From Hormiphora californensis (lineage: Eukaryota > Ctenophora > Tentaculata > Cydippida > Pleurobrachiidae), in contig CM035355.1 of assembly GCA_020137815.1 (NCBI GenBank), positions 3,430,750 to 3,494,749 of the forward strand: a DNA stretch of 64,000 nt, given 5' to 3'. The position numbers and the translations under genes are program-made. Within the stretch, counting starts at the first letter, position 1. The number at the start of each line of letters is the position of its first letter. Shown piece by piece: positions 1 to 18,960 of the stretch. The notes under the pieces are model-generated. The model worked only from the letters and a program-made list of their open reading frames with translations. It had not been told where the DNA came from and ran no database searches.

Positions 1-647
1 GGGGATAAAGAGAGAGAGAGAGAGATATTAGGCTCAATAGGTTCATGTTTAATTAGTCTCCATGTTTGTCCCTGTCTATCTCTCTCATCTCATCCTCTCT
101 TTCTCAGCATATGCGATGTGGGCTGATTGGGGCTACTGTGACCAAGACATAAGCTCTAGCTATACAGACGAACTATCTCAAACAGGTACCCCTCCCTCCT
201 CTTCCAAGTGATCAAAACGTCCTAACTATCAAATTAGATCGTTGCCATGCATCAGGTTAACCAAGCTAGCGTTCTATAGAAACCTCAGTGGGTAATTAGA
301 GTATACCCTTGGCCTAGCGTATCAAAGAAAAAGTATAAATAGTCTCAACTGAAAGGCCAACAACGAAAGTGCCGGACCAGAAGACGATCTGGTGGTGATT
401 CCGAAAGGATGATCCGGCACTATGCTGTCTCGCCTGTTCGGCGAGACTTGGCTGTGTGACTGTTTACAGTCCCAGATGAGCAACCCAAAGTCCAAACCAA
501 ACCAAAACGAAATGACGTGCAAACGCTCCCAAAGTGACCCCAAAGTGACCCCGAAATAACACCGAAATGACCTCGAAATGACCCCGACGGTCCTATGTCA
601 TACTACGGTAGTATTACTACCTTATGTAAATTGTAATTTATTTTCAG
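1..647. other. upstream non-coding stretch, no gene recognised
   Basis: I see no exon that would supply the missing first four transmembrane helices of the GPCR that follows. There is a short GA run at 8-26 and a cluster of near-identical short units around 535-590 resembling the phrase 'cgaaatgacc'. Open frames here have no splice context and no family resemblance. Confidence 0.5.
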
Positions 648-1521
648 TGATATACGTGGCCCTCTTCACCCTCCCCGTCATCTTGTCCTGCGGGACCATT
701 ATTTCCTGTAACTTGGCCGTGGCCGTCAAGATTGCTGTTATGAAGGTAATTAGTAGTAGCTTCTACTGTATAATAATAACTGCTATTATTATGCATAATT
801 TGTAATTTTCAATAGGTTTCATCGATCAATATGGTATTTTTGTCCCACTATTATCCGGAAATTCCAAGATTATTTCATTCTTAAAATAGCTCATATTATT
901 CAAGAATTATATTGGCATTAATTGTTGATGATTATTACCAGTTAATGTTAATTATGTTTTCTCCCATAGTTCCAGGGAAAACAGCCCGATGTAGGAAGAA
1001 GGCCCAGCCAGGGAAGAGCAAGTCTGGTAGCAGGCCAGGCCCTAACTCGAATGAAAAACCTCAACAAATCTGCTAACCATCTCCGAGACCGTATGAAGAA
1101 GCAGTTTACAAGAGGTGCCACGGGCATGAACCTTGTCTGTGATGCCGAGACGGGTAACATAGCAGATACCAAAACAGAGCTATCTGCACGTGATAAAAAG
1201 CTGGCGAAACAGAGGAGAAGGGAAAATCAGGCGATTCTGATGACCATTCTCCTCTCCTGCAACTACTTCCTGTGCTACATAGAGATCATCCATTACTATG
1301 TTGTTGTCTCGTTCCAAGAGGACTGGGAACAATCATACATTGTGATATTTTCCAATGTTACCTATGTCTACTTGTGGTATTATTTCTCGCTGTTTTTCGC
1401 CGCTGGAATCAATCCCCTTCTTCATTATAGCTTTAATCCGAAAGTCAGGAAGTTTGTGCGAGAGTTTGTTAACAACGGATTTACATTTACCAATCAGAAT
1501 ACTAATTCTTCCGTTTACTGA
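648..1521 (+). CDS. rhodopsin-type GPCR, 3' part (TM5-TM7)
   Basis: This is the 3' end of a class A G-protein-coupled receptor, a plasma-membrane seven-helix receptor; the ligand is unknown. Two exons are visible: 648-745 (after a TTTTCAG acceptor, ending ATGAAG before GTAATT) and 970-1521 (to TGA after ...SSVY). The first carries TM5 (VALFTLPVILSCGTIIS). The second carries a basic third intracellular loop, TM6 beginning RRENQAILMTILLSCNYF, and TM7 ending in NPLLHY, the NPxxY-type motif, followed by a basic helix-8-like KVRKFVREF. TM1-4 must lie left of the window or in exons I cannot see. The gene is a paralogue of the minus-strand receptor at 1790-4681: TM5 and TM6 align (ILLSCNYFLCYIEII against FLVSLSYLLCYMEII) and the exon boundary after TM5 falls at the same place. 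The two genes converge with 268 bp between stop codons. Confidence 0.8.
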
Positions 1522-1789
1522 TGTGTTTTTAAGTGTTTGCGTACGTTGATGTACAGCTGGTGATGGTGTGACCATGAAGGACTGCTATGATATAAACAGA
1601 GGACTGAGATTTGTAAAAAACAATCTAGGAAAAGTTACACACTACTTTCAAGAATCATATCATTGCTGTTCAACAATTTGTTTTATGTGCTTTTCGTTTT
1701 GATAAAAACTCTCTTTACTAGCTCAACACAACAAAATTCTCCATAGCAATGCTATCCACACATAGCAACACTATTCACGCATAGCAACG

Positions 1790-4681
1790 CTACATAGCAA
1801 CGCTATTTGCACATGCATGTCCCCTCGGAACGGCACCACGAGGACCGGCCCCATTAGCCACTCTTCTCCCGACCACTCCGTCTCTAATCTCGCCCAAGCC
1901 ACGTCTGATAATATGATTAAATAATAAATGTAGGAAAACATTAGATGTGGCAGCTACAAATAGAGAATAGTAGTACCAAAGGGAAAGGTATGTAGTCTTT
2001 TTTTCCAGTGCCATAGCACTTGGCTCTGAGCCCATGAATAGAGATATCAGTATACCGGGCAGGGATGGGATTGTCATGTCTAATATGGCTGTGATGTAAA
2101 AGTTTATTATCTCCATATAGCATAGAAGGTAGCTAAGGGAGACTAAAAATGACATTAAGATCGCTCTATTCTCCCTCCGGGCTCGTTTCATCTTCTGAAA
2201 AGTTTTTAATCGTTTCACTCGGGATGATCGGCGGGCGTTGGTAGTGGCGCTGGTTGAGGAAGGCTTTTGTTGAGACCCTGCATCCGACCTTGCTGCACTG
2301 AAACTTCCTGAATGATACACGATAGTTATTGTAATTATTGTGGAATATTGGAACTCGGTACCGGAAGAATAGTTGAGTTTGTTTAAGTTATATTTACTTC
2401 TTTGACTTACCGCAGCTGGATTCCTCCGTGTTTAGCGTCATTGGACGTTGTAGGTAAGCCTTCGCAAGTGAGAGCTTCCTTGAAACTGCTTCTATACTCG
2501 ACAAAAGCGTCTAAAAATGAATTATGTATCTTAATTTTAAAATTAATATTTGGCTTGTTAAGAATTTCAAAATTTCTTTAAGTCGACATATAACTAAGCT
2601 GGGTGGGGTTTAGCTGTATAGATTCGTAATTAATGACTACACATACAGCCTTTTATAGCTTCAGAATGAGCTTTATTAAGCCTATACAATCAAATTCTCC
2701 CATAGATATGGTGCTATTAATAGTAACACCTAAGACCCAAAAGAGTTTGAATGAATTGACACGCCATTCAGTTTAATTTCATCGTAGTGATGATATGACC
2801 TGCTTTTTTAAGTAGCTTGCTTCACCATGATCTCAATCAAATTAGGTAAGACAGCATTTGGGTGGTTTCGAAATTCAGACTTTAAGTTAAAAACTGTGAG
2901 TTAAAAAACTTTGAGGTCCATCTTATAGATACACCTTAATGCTAAATTACTCCTTCATAATACTCCTTCACAAAACTGTCAGAGCATTGGCCTGACAGTC
3001 ACAAAACATCATACCTGTGATGTAGGAGGTGGTCCACCTCCTCCACTACTGGGGGTTGACCGGGAGACTCTCCGAGCCTGGCTGATTCGTGATGCGGCCA
3101 CCTTCATTCCTATAATGCGGCTCATCACGCAGAGATTACAGATTATTATCAAAGTACATGTTACCAGCATGGGCAACATGAATCCAGACACATACAAAAC
3201 TGAAAGGGAAATAACTCATCATAATGATAATGAGCAAGATCTTAAAATGGTTCATAATTAGGCGTAACCCCCATGTGAGATCAGCGGACCAGTCGTTCGT
3301 GAAATTAACCTTGATAAAGTGTTTTGTTGCTGAATGCTTCTCGTAGTTGTTGGTCGCAGAAGCCCCAACGTCGGTGCATCCTATAGCGACCTGACGAAAA
3401 ATTAGATTGTAGCCTATGTAATAGATTTTAGCATGGGGTGTAGTGTTTTGAAAGATTGTGAAATTAGGGCGTTGTTCATGTTGATTATTCTTGAAATTAA
3501 TTAGCCGAGACTAGGCTTGAATTAATGAGCTGTTTCCACGAATTCTCTATTATACGGCTTCAAGTTTACTTGTTGTAGTTAGTGAGAGGGAGGGGACTGC
3601 AGCACTAGACTTGGCAAATTAATGACTTCTTCGGATTAAAAATCTCCCGCCCCTAATAATTACCCTCCTGGTCGTCTCCCCAGAAGCTCAGTGAGCTGGC
3701 TACCACTCCGTGAATCCAGCAATAACAGATGAGCCCCAGCACCACTCTCCGGCTGAATATGGTGCTGTATCGGAGGGGCAGGTAGACCGCAGCTGCTCGA
3801 CCCACACTCATTACACACACCAAGAGGGGTGTGGTCAGGGAGGCGACGTTCCAACTCACTCCTGTGGAGAGATCATATTATACACGTGTAATATTGGGAT
3901 ATTGGAAAATACACGTGTGTGGGGCATGGGGAATTCCTTGAAACAAAATACACGCACATATCATGGGCATGTGGATTTCTTGGAAAGAAACATTGAGAGT
4001 GAGTAATCCACACCAAAATAGTTCAACTACCCACAAGTGTATTGCAACTGTTACATGTGTAATTGTTACAATACAATTACAAAGTGAGTGGTAAGAAAAT
4101 TCATGAATTCTAATTTTATCAGTATTTCACGTCCTATACCTGTCATGTAACAAAACATATCTTGCGTCCAATTCGCCAAATCTGGATCCATCTCCCAGCT
4201 ACGCTCCCCGATTAGAAACCAAGACGCTAAAACTGAGGTCAAACCGCTAACTGTATCTGCAATAATGTAGTCGGTCTAACAATCAAGAAAACGTTTTTGA
4301 GTTATTGCTAATGTTGGTCGAGGATGATCAACCAATACACGTGCTTTTACTGACCTATAATAGTGAGATTAAAAATAGCTGAATCTGAGAGGTTTCTCTT
4401 TCGTATTCTCAGCAGAACAATAAAAACAAACAGGTTACCGATTATCGTAAATGACCCCATTAAAATACCTGAAAAAAATCGGTTATTAAGCTGATAATCG
4501 CAGAAAAATAACAATTATTAACTTGCCTATCTAAAAATCGAATTCAATTAATATTTAAACTTCAATTATGTCATTGTAAGACAATTATCAACTAACCTAT
4601 TCCGCCCCATGCTCTATCAAGAGCAGGGATGATGGCATCTGCAAACTCTGTCTGAACGGGTGGTCCAGGAGTCAAATCCAT
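1790..4681 (-). CDS. rhodopsin-type GPCR, complete seven-exon model
   Basis: Class A GPCR with atypical signature motifs; ligand unknown. The proposed exons, all with GT-AG borders and consistent phase, are 4681-4597, 4468-4355, 4256-4140, 3861-3664, 3199-3015, 2478-2411 and 2297-1790 (424 aa). TM1 carries the conserved asparagine (TIIGNLFVFIVLLR), TM2 the conserved aspartate (NLTIIDTVSGL), and TM3 runs into VMSVGRAAAVYLPLRY, where the usual E/DRY is replaced by GRA. TM5 is in exon 5. TM6 (RENRAILMSFLVSLSYLLCY) lacks a CWxP motif. TM7 has SNVFLHLLF where NPxxY is expected. The small sixth exon (ICL3, 22 residues) is the least certain; splicing exon 5 to exon 7 from an earlier donor is an alternative. 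The start is the first ATG in the 5' exon, ahead of a short extracellular tail. It is a paralogue of the GPCR at 648-1521. Confidence 0.75.
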
Positions 4682-5249
4682 CCTTGGTAGTCACATGTCA
4701 ATTTAGCAAACAGAACAGTTACAGGGCAAACGCAGAACAGTTACAGGGCAAACGCAGAACGGTATATCAAGCAACAAAGCTTCAATAAGCTACCAATCGT
4801 CGAATAAAGCGAGGTCTTACTAGCATATTTACTATCTGTAACGACCTATTAAGTGAGACCAAGGTCATTGTATGTAAATTGTCATTATTGTGCCCGTGTG
4901 CCGAATAGTTTACATCTATTTGATATTTATTATCCCTAGCTATGATAATGGTAGCGGACCAAGAGCACATGCCTTGAGAACGCATTCAGGAAAATAAATA
5001 TAGGAATATCGTATCTCTTTAATCACGCGTTTAAAATGCACGCAGACAATTGAGATATATCTCATGGAGATACTAGCCGAAGAAGGGCGGTCTGGGCGGC
5101 ATAAAACATGTGCAGTAAGGGGGACGACGACCAAACGGAGCCACTAACAATTGCCGGGGGTGGTTGCAAACTATAATAATACACCGCGGACATAGCCACC
5201 GGGGTAGCGATTGGTGTGTTGTGGATATTCAGTGTGGTAGACAGAGGGG

Positions 5250-5250
5250 A

Positions 5251-5312
<62 letters not shown>

Positions 5313-5499
5313 TATAGTGAGAGAAAACGTTTGAGAGGGAAGGTTAGTTCTCTAGTCATACATATGTGATACAGAGGGGAAGGTATAGACATAGCCGAAC
5401 GCAAATAGGGAAAGAGGAGGATGCAACAACGCGTCGGTACGGGCACTTAACGCATGGAAGACTGAAAGGGTGTGGGACAGAAAGAGAGATAGATAGAGT

Positions 5500-5573
<74 letters not shown>

Positions 5574-5608
5574 CAGATAGAGAGAGACAGATAGAGAGAG
5601 ACAGATAG
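5250..5608. repeat. (GA)n microsatellite pair
   Basis: Two GA dinucleotide tracts lie at 5250-5309 and 5503-5608. The second is interrupted by GATA and GACA variants. Apparent Ser-Leu or Arg-Glu proteins read through them are artefacts. Confidence 0.95.
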
Positions 5609-6657
5609 AGAGAGTGGAAGTGGTAGGAGACTATAATTCGAGGGTTATGTTGTGGTGAACAAAGGCTACAATCTACCAACACGGTACCTGCACACAGACC
5701 ACTACCACAAAAGTTCAATCAGCCAAGCTAGACTCTCAATCATAGCGGTGATCTCTTTACAGCTAGTCCTCTGGTTTACTCTCCCTTTCGGTTTACTTTC
5801 TCGATCACGCTCCCTCTCTCTTTCTCGCTCCTCTTCCATCTCTTTCTTCTCCTCCCTTTTTCTTTTTTGCTCTATCTCTTCCCACTATTAATCTTCTATT
5901 TTCACTTTATGAATAGCATTCAACAATGTTTCTTTCTCGATTGTTTACTAATTCTCTACGTTGGTCTTTCTGCAAACTGCAGTACAAGCAATGATCGTCA
6001 AGAACGAATTTCGACAATCGAGCAATAGATGAAGCACATGGTAGCACGTCTAGTAGTGTAATAATCGTCAAGAGAATGAGGTGGGTATCCTTCATTTGCC
6101 ATTGCTCAACGAATTGATTGTAAATTCTCTTATTAACTCCTATAAAAAGTGCTGAACAAAGAATCAAAAGGTATTTTAAGAATCAATCTGAGCAGCTTTA
6201 ACAGTTGATCAAAAGCTTTATGAAAGAACAACAATTTCGCACAAAGGCGTATGGTTAGTAAATGTAATACAGGAATTTGTAGGTTTTTGGTGATACACAC
6301 ACACCAGGAACGATTGATTGTCCTCTGGGGAGAAAGATATGATCGATATGCATCAACGATTGATCATATCTATGTGGGTGTGGGGCCCATTGTTTCACAA
6401 TTACTGCTAAAGATTTCATGAGGTTCAAGTCACGTCGGCAAACTACAAGATATTATCTAATCCAAGGATGAACTTTGGCCCTCGGTAGTTTTCTCTAGAA
6501 GTAGAACATTGAACAAGTTCATAATACTAGTTATAGAAGTTCATACTACAAATTCATACTATCATAATCGGGCCAGATGTCGACAATTTGACTTGAGCAC
6601 CATGTGGGTTAAATCGGCATGGATTGTAAAGTTATAATTTGTCACATATCAAATTTA

Positions 6658-6890
6658 GAGCATAGAAAAACCAAAGCAACAATTATAGCCCTCACTTAAG
6701 TGCACTTAAGTGTTTGTGAAATTTCTCACGGCCATTGCTCCACACCTGATGAGATAGAGACTTTTTTGTAGTTAGGTAGACCATTTCGAGTTCTTCCTAA
6801 CCTCTATCTCATCAGGGGGTGAATCAATGACCGTGGGAAGTTTCACAAAACCCAATTGAGTGCTATTGTTGCTTGGGTTTTCCTTTAGCA
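6658..6890. mobile_element. foldback MITE
   Basis: The two halves are imperfect inverted copies. The left end (AGCATAGAAAAACCAAAGCA) pairs with the right end (TTGCTTGGGTTTTCCTTTAG). Inner arms pair TTTGTGAAATTTCTCACGG with CCGTGGGAAGTTTCACAAA, and CTGATGAGATAGAG with CTCTATCTCATCAG around a short centre. The inner GATGAGATAGAGA motif recurs in the element at 63291-63516, suggesting relatedness. No coding capacity. Confidence 0.75.
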
Positions 6891-7476
6891 TTTCTTTTTG
6901 ATTGATAGTTAAATGAAAGAAAAGTTATTAGTAATATTACGTTTGAATTCTAATATTGAAAACGCTTAGAACAATGGAATATAATGTTAACAAAATACTA
7001 ATGATATGCTAATGATAAGTCGGTACCTCAATTGGGATCTCATATTTGATTCAAAGTGTTTCTTTGTGAACTTCGCTACTTTTAACTAACGACTCAAAAT
7101 ATATCTATCTGGGAAAATATCTTGCAATGCCCCATTATAATACTGATGACGGGGTAATAATTATGTAAATGACCATGATTTTAGAAAAAGAAGAAATTCT
7201 TCAGCAGGTAAAGTAGAAGTGGTAAGAATATTATCATCTAATATACAAAAGACCATAGAAAACTATAGAAAACTTGTTTTCTTTTGTATTTGTGTGTTCT
7301 TTCTCTCTAGTTCTACTACCTCTCTTTTGGTATCCAATAATGGATCAATGGGAGAGCTTATGACGCTTTCAATTTTCATTTCAAGAAATCTGATGGTGGT
7401 GATGGTGGTTCGTAATTGAAAACACATCCCTCCCATTTTAGAGTAGATCAATCTCATTCTCAACAGGTGGAAACGA

Positions 7477-7482
7477 AGATCA

Positions 7483-7579
<97 letters not shown>

Positions 7580-7590
7580 CTCTCTCTCAC
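7477..7590. repeat. (CT)n microsatellite
   Basis: A near-pure CT tract of about 110 bp, one of the longest in the window. Confidence 0.95.
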
Positions 7591-8327
7591 TACCTTTATC
7601 TCTTGCTTTGACATTGTAAGGTAAGCAGCCCCTCAATCTGTGATTTTCATTTACAAAGCTATAATGAGTTGTCGAATAACCCCTTACTCAATAAATAATG
7701 AGGCATCTTGTGATATTACTAATATTACTGACAATAATACTATCTACGATTCATAATGCTGCAACATAAATGATATTGCTAAAACAATCATAGCATAAAA
7801 ACTGAACAAATCGGTAACAATAAAACTGAAAAGCATTTCAATCGCCTTTCAGGTTCCAGAAAATCGATAGAAGAGCCGTGCAAAAGCGCACATAATACCA
7901 TGATGCTACGTAAAATGTGAGATAAGCGACCGGCTTTCAAACAATTTCCAAACAATGCAGTTTGTGGTTGGTGTAAACCAGGAACCGACCGAGTCAGGAA
8001 ATACTGGTCCCTGATTGGCTGATAACCAGTCACGTGACCTAAATAACGAGTCCTGATTGGTTGTTTACTTGTTTCGGTCGGTGTAAACAAGAAAGAAAGC
8101 CGGGGCATCAAAAGAAAAATAAGACATATTAAAGAGAGAAGAAAGAGAAGAGCAAAAGAAGGAGAGCTGGAGGGGCAAAATATAAAAAGAGTCAGAGGGG
8201 AGATGACCGTAGTAGCGACAAAGGCAATCCAATATTATAGCCAGCAGCTATGGAGCTACTTTATCTACCCTGCTCAAAGCTACTGTATACCCACTGATCA
8301 CAGAGAGAATGAAAGAGAGGAAGAGAG

Positions 8328-8330
<3 letters not shown>

Positions 8331-8401
<71 letters not shown>
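8331..8401. repeat. (GA)n microsatellite
   Basis: A pure GA tract of about 70 bp flanked by AACAGAG and AACAGGG. Confidence 0.95.
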
Positions 8402-8404
<3 letters not shown>

Positions 8405-8775
8405 GGGAGAAAAGGATCGTCACAGAGGGGCATATAATAAGAGGGAAAGAGGCGATTTATAGAGAAATTGGGAACTAGTGTTACTATAGTGTGGGGTGTG
8501 TGATCCCAACAATTAGATCACAGCACAAATTGGCAAACACATGCAGCACACTGTACACCGATTCCCGATACTATCGTTCCGATAATGATCCTGATGGGCG
8601 ACAGGCATGTGACCATACTAGTATGCCTAGAAGTTGCAATTGAGTAACAAACACAATGTTATTAGTATTCAGTATTGTGCTACTCATGTCTCACAAGTCA
8701 GTGATCAGTGAGTAGCATAATACGTAGTAAACATTGAACATATGGTGAAAACACACCGAAGGCAGGCAAACTATT

Positions 8776-8945
8776 TATAAATTTCATTTTTATTCAACTG
8801 TTCAGGCCTCAACTCGTGTGCAATGCACAGTGCATGCAATATTTTAATTTCTGATGTGCGCACTACACGTTAACATGTGATAGGTGCACAAAACAATTCC
8901 GTGCACGAGTTTTGGGGGTGAACAGTTGACAAAAAATGGACTATA
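8776..8945. mobile_element. 170-bp MITE with TTCAACTGTTCA-type inverted termini
   Basis: The inverted ends read TTCATTTTTATTCAACTGTT on the left and, reverse-complemented, TCCATTTTTTGTCAACTGTT on the right. Inside, CAACTCGTG pairs with CACGAGTT, and the core contains ACACGTTAACATGTGAT. The same termini and core are found at 60361-60524, and a related version at 63122-63276. Non-coding and non-autonomous. Confidence 0.8.
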
Positions 8946-8984
8946 AACACAGGAGGTCTGTAAGTAGCTCCGCGCCTCTATAAG

Positions 8985-9014
8985 TTGCATTTACATACAG
9001 ATCTGTAAATGCAA
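8985..9014. repeat. perfect hairpin
   Basis: The 12-bp arms GTTGCATTTACA and TGTAAATGCAAC are separated by a short loop. Neighbouring bases extend the symmetry weakly. Possibly the core of a small foldback element. Confidence 0.6.
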
Positions 9015-10107
9015 CATACAGACTTCGTGTGTTTACTAGGGTAGCGTAACTAACAAATACAAACGAAAAAAAGAAGATTATTTAGTATTGAGATGTTATA
9101 ATGAGGCTAAACACTCGGCATTGGCTTTATAGCACCTGTTCAATGTATGAACTAAGATCCTTTTCTCTACTACGGTCAATCCTCTACAAATATAGCTCTT
9201 TCTTACTCTCCGTCATCTATTATATCTCACTTGGTACATCTTGTTACTAGCTGAGAGTCAGAGAAGTCTCTACAATGTAGAGTCTACATACAGAATATAG
9301 GCTTTTAGAATCTGTCAGGAGTTGTAATATCTGCCAGGCAGATTCTGTCAATAATTTTAACAGTCAGCTGTCAGAGCCTGGAGATGATGCCATACCAGTC
9401 AATTTTATCCTGAATAACATTGCTGCTTGTAGTGAGAACAATCTTTTCAGCAATGTTTACCTGGCACAAATTGCTGTAATTATTCTAATATGCTATCTTA
9501 CGAAAAGCGTTGTTTGAGGCTCTACAACAAATTTACAAACAGAAGATCCGCAAAAGGAATATGTGAGTGTGGGAATTCTTGATGGTGTAGATATATATGG
9601 GGTAAGCATAAGACAGCGAGGTGTAGCACATGGCCTATTAGCCACGTGCAATTGAGCTGCATGCACATGGGGTCTGCCAAAGGAATCGCGGAAATATGGG
9701 ACATGTGTAATAGACCGTAACATTAACACATGCTTCAAAAGAACTTGACTTGATTCAGATTGCTTAACCGAAATATTTGTGCAACGATTTTATTAAACGT
9801 TGATGTTTTTTGTAAACTGTCAAGTGTCAAATTAAGAGTCATATTTTCAAAAACTGAAAAATATATATACACAATATATAACCTGTCTTTCTATCGATAT
9901 AGCAAAAACAAAGCAAAAATTTAAAATATTTAAAAACAAGGAAAAAAACACTGACTTTTAAAAACTCCACTCGATGTTTTTATCGATACTTGGAAAACTT
10001 CGGGTTCTGATTTTCCGCCTAACACACAAAGCGTGATACAGATGCGATAGCTAGCTTAAAATACTGTTCGTCTTGTTGAATGCTGATATAAAGGTAGTCT
10101 GGACAAG

Positions 10108-17966
<7,859 letters not shown>

Positions 17967-17974
17967 AGAGCCTG

Positions 17975-18960
17975 TGTGGGAATTTAAACATATCACAAGA
18001 GCAGATAGCAACAGGGATTTTGTATATGGAAAAGTGGCAAGTTACTGTTTGAGCATCAAAAAAGGTTTACAGAATCTGGACATTTATACGAGCAATTTTA
18101 TAATCTACAGTCTACACAAAAGAAATGGCACGGTTCGTCGGTTTCATCAATATGTGTTTCTTGGTGATTTTTGTCACCCGAACATATTAGCAATTGGTAA
18201 CTCATATAACGAACAGAGAGTCTCACTCGAATCAACATTATCTTGATTGCCATGGCAATTAGTCACGGTGAAGAATTCTTGGATTTGTTCAAGTTTGGAT
18301 AAATTGGAAAGATAATAATCGGGGAAATTAGAGACGAAAGTGAAACAACTAATTTATACCTGGAGATCATAACGTCAGGGAAAATCTGTCACACAGATGA
18401 CAACACAAGATTGAGGTTACATTTGTCGAAAAACCAAGCAATGTAATATATGTTAATTTGCCAAGCTGCGATAGGGGAAGTAGTAGTATAGCGAGGGGAA
18501 TATAATACCACTCATCACCACCCTCAATGGTTTATCGCTCAGTATATATAGATCTCTCTAAAAGTGCTGTGTATCAATGCTTCTCTCCATCATTTTTTCT
18601 ATACACACACATCCAACCACAATGATCTCTATCACTCTTCTCTCTCTCTTTCTATCTCACTCTCTCTCTCTCTCTCTTTCTCTATCCTTCACACTCGATC
18701 GCTTTTCCTCTCCACGATCATTTTTCTCCACAAACTGCAGCAGGGTAACCCGGATATCGAAATTGCTCCTGAATCATAGCCTAGCTGTTATAGCTATCTC
18801 TGCAGGCACCAGCTCTTATGAGGGAAATTCGGATAACGATAGAAGCACCCACACACATTCATCATTGCATAAGGCAAAAAAGGAAACTTCTCGAAATTCC
18901 GATATGAAAATGGATCAAACCACACGCCAACCACAAAACTCTGAACTTGACTTACTTGAC
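17975..18960. other. upstream region of the CNG gene, no exon assigned
   Basis: It probably contains the 5' UTR exon and promoter of the channel gene, since a CCCACACAG acceptor lies just before the start codon. I cannot pin the upstream exon. A CT-rich stretch lies at 18625-18715. Confidence 0.5.

Larger units (their letters stand above)
4700..10107. other. 5.4-kb stretch without recognised genes
   Basis: This stretch holds several (GA)n/(CT)n tracts, an inverted-repeat element at 6658-6890, another at 8776-8945 and a perfect 12-bp hairpin at 8985-9014. A frame open from about 9281 to 9513 on the plus strand (CNICQADSVNNFNSQL...) has no start codon, no convincing splice sites and no family I recognise. 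Confidence 0.6.

Noticed and set aside
5356-5718. Ser/Leu- or Arg/Glu-rich proteins across GA/CT tracts
   Set aside because: Frames through dinucleotide repeats are open by composition alone. They have no splice context and appear on both strands. The same applies at 7416-7619, 8203-8478, 24031-24282 and 37957-38262.
9281-9513. Open frame CNICQADSVNNFNSQL... on the plus strand
   Set aside because: No start codon, weak flanking splice signals and no recognised family. It could be an exon, but I cannot support it.
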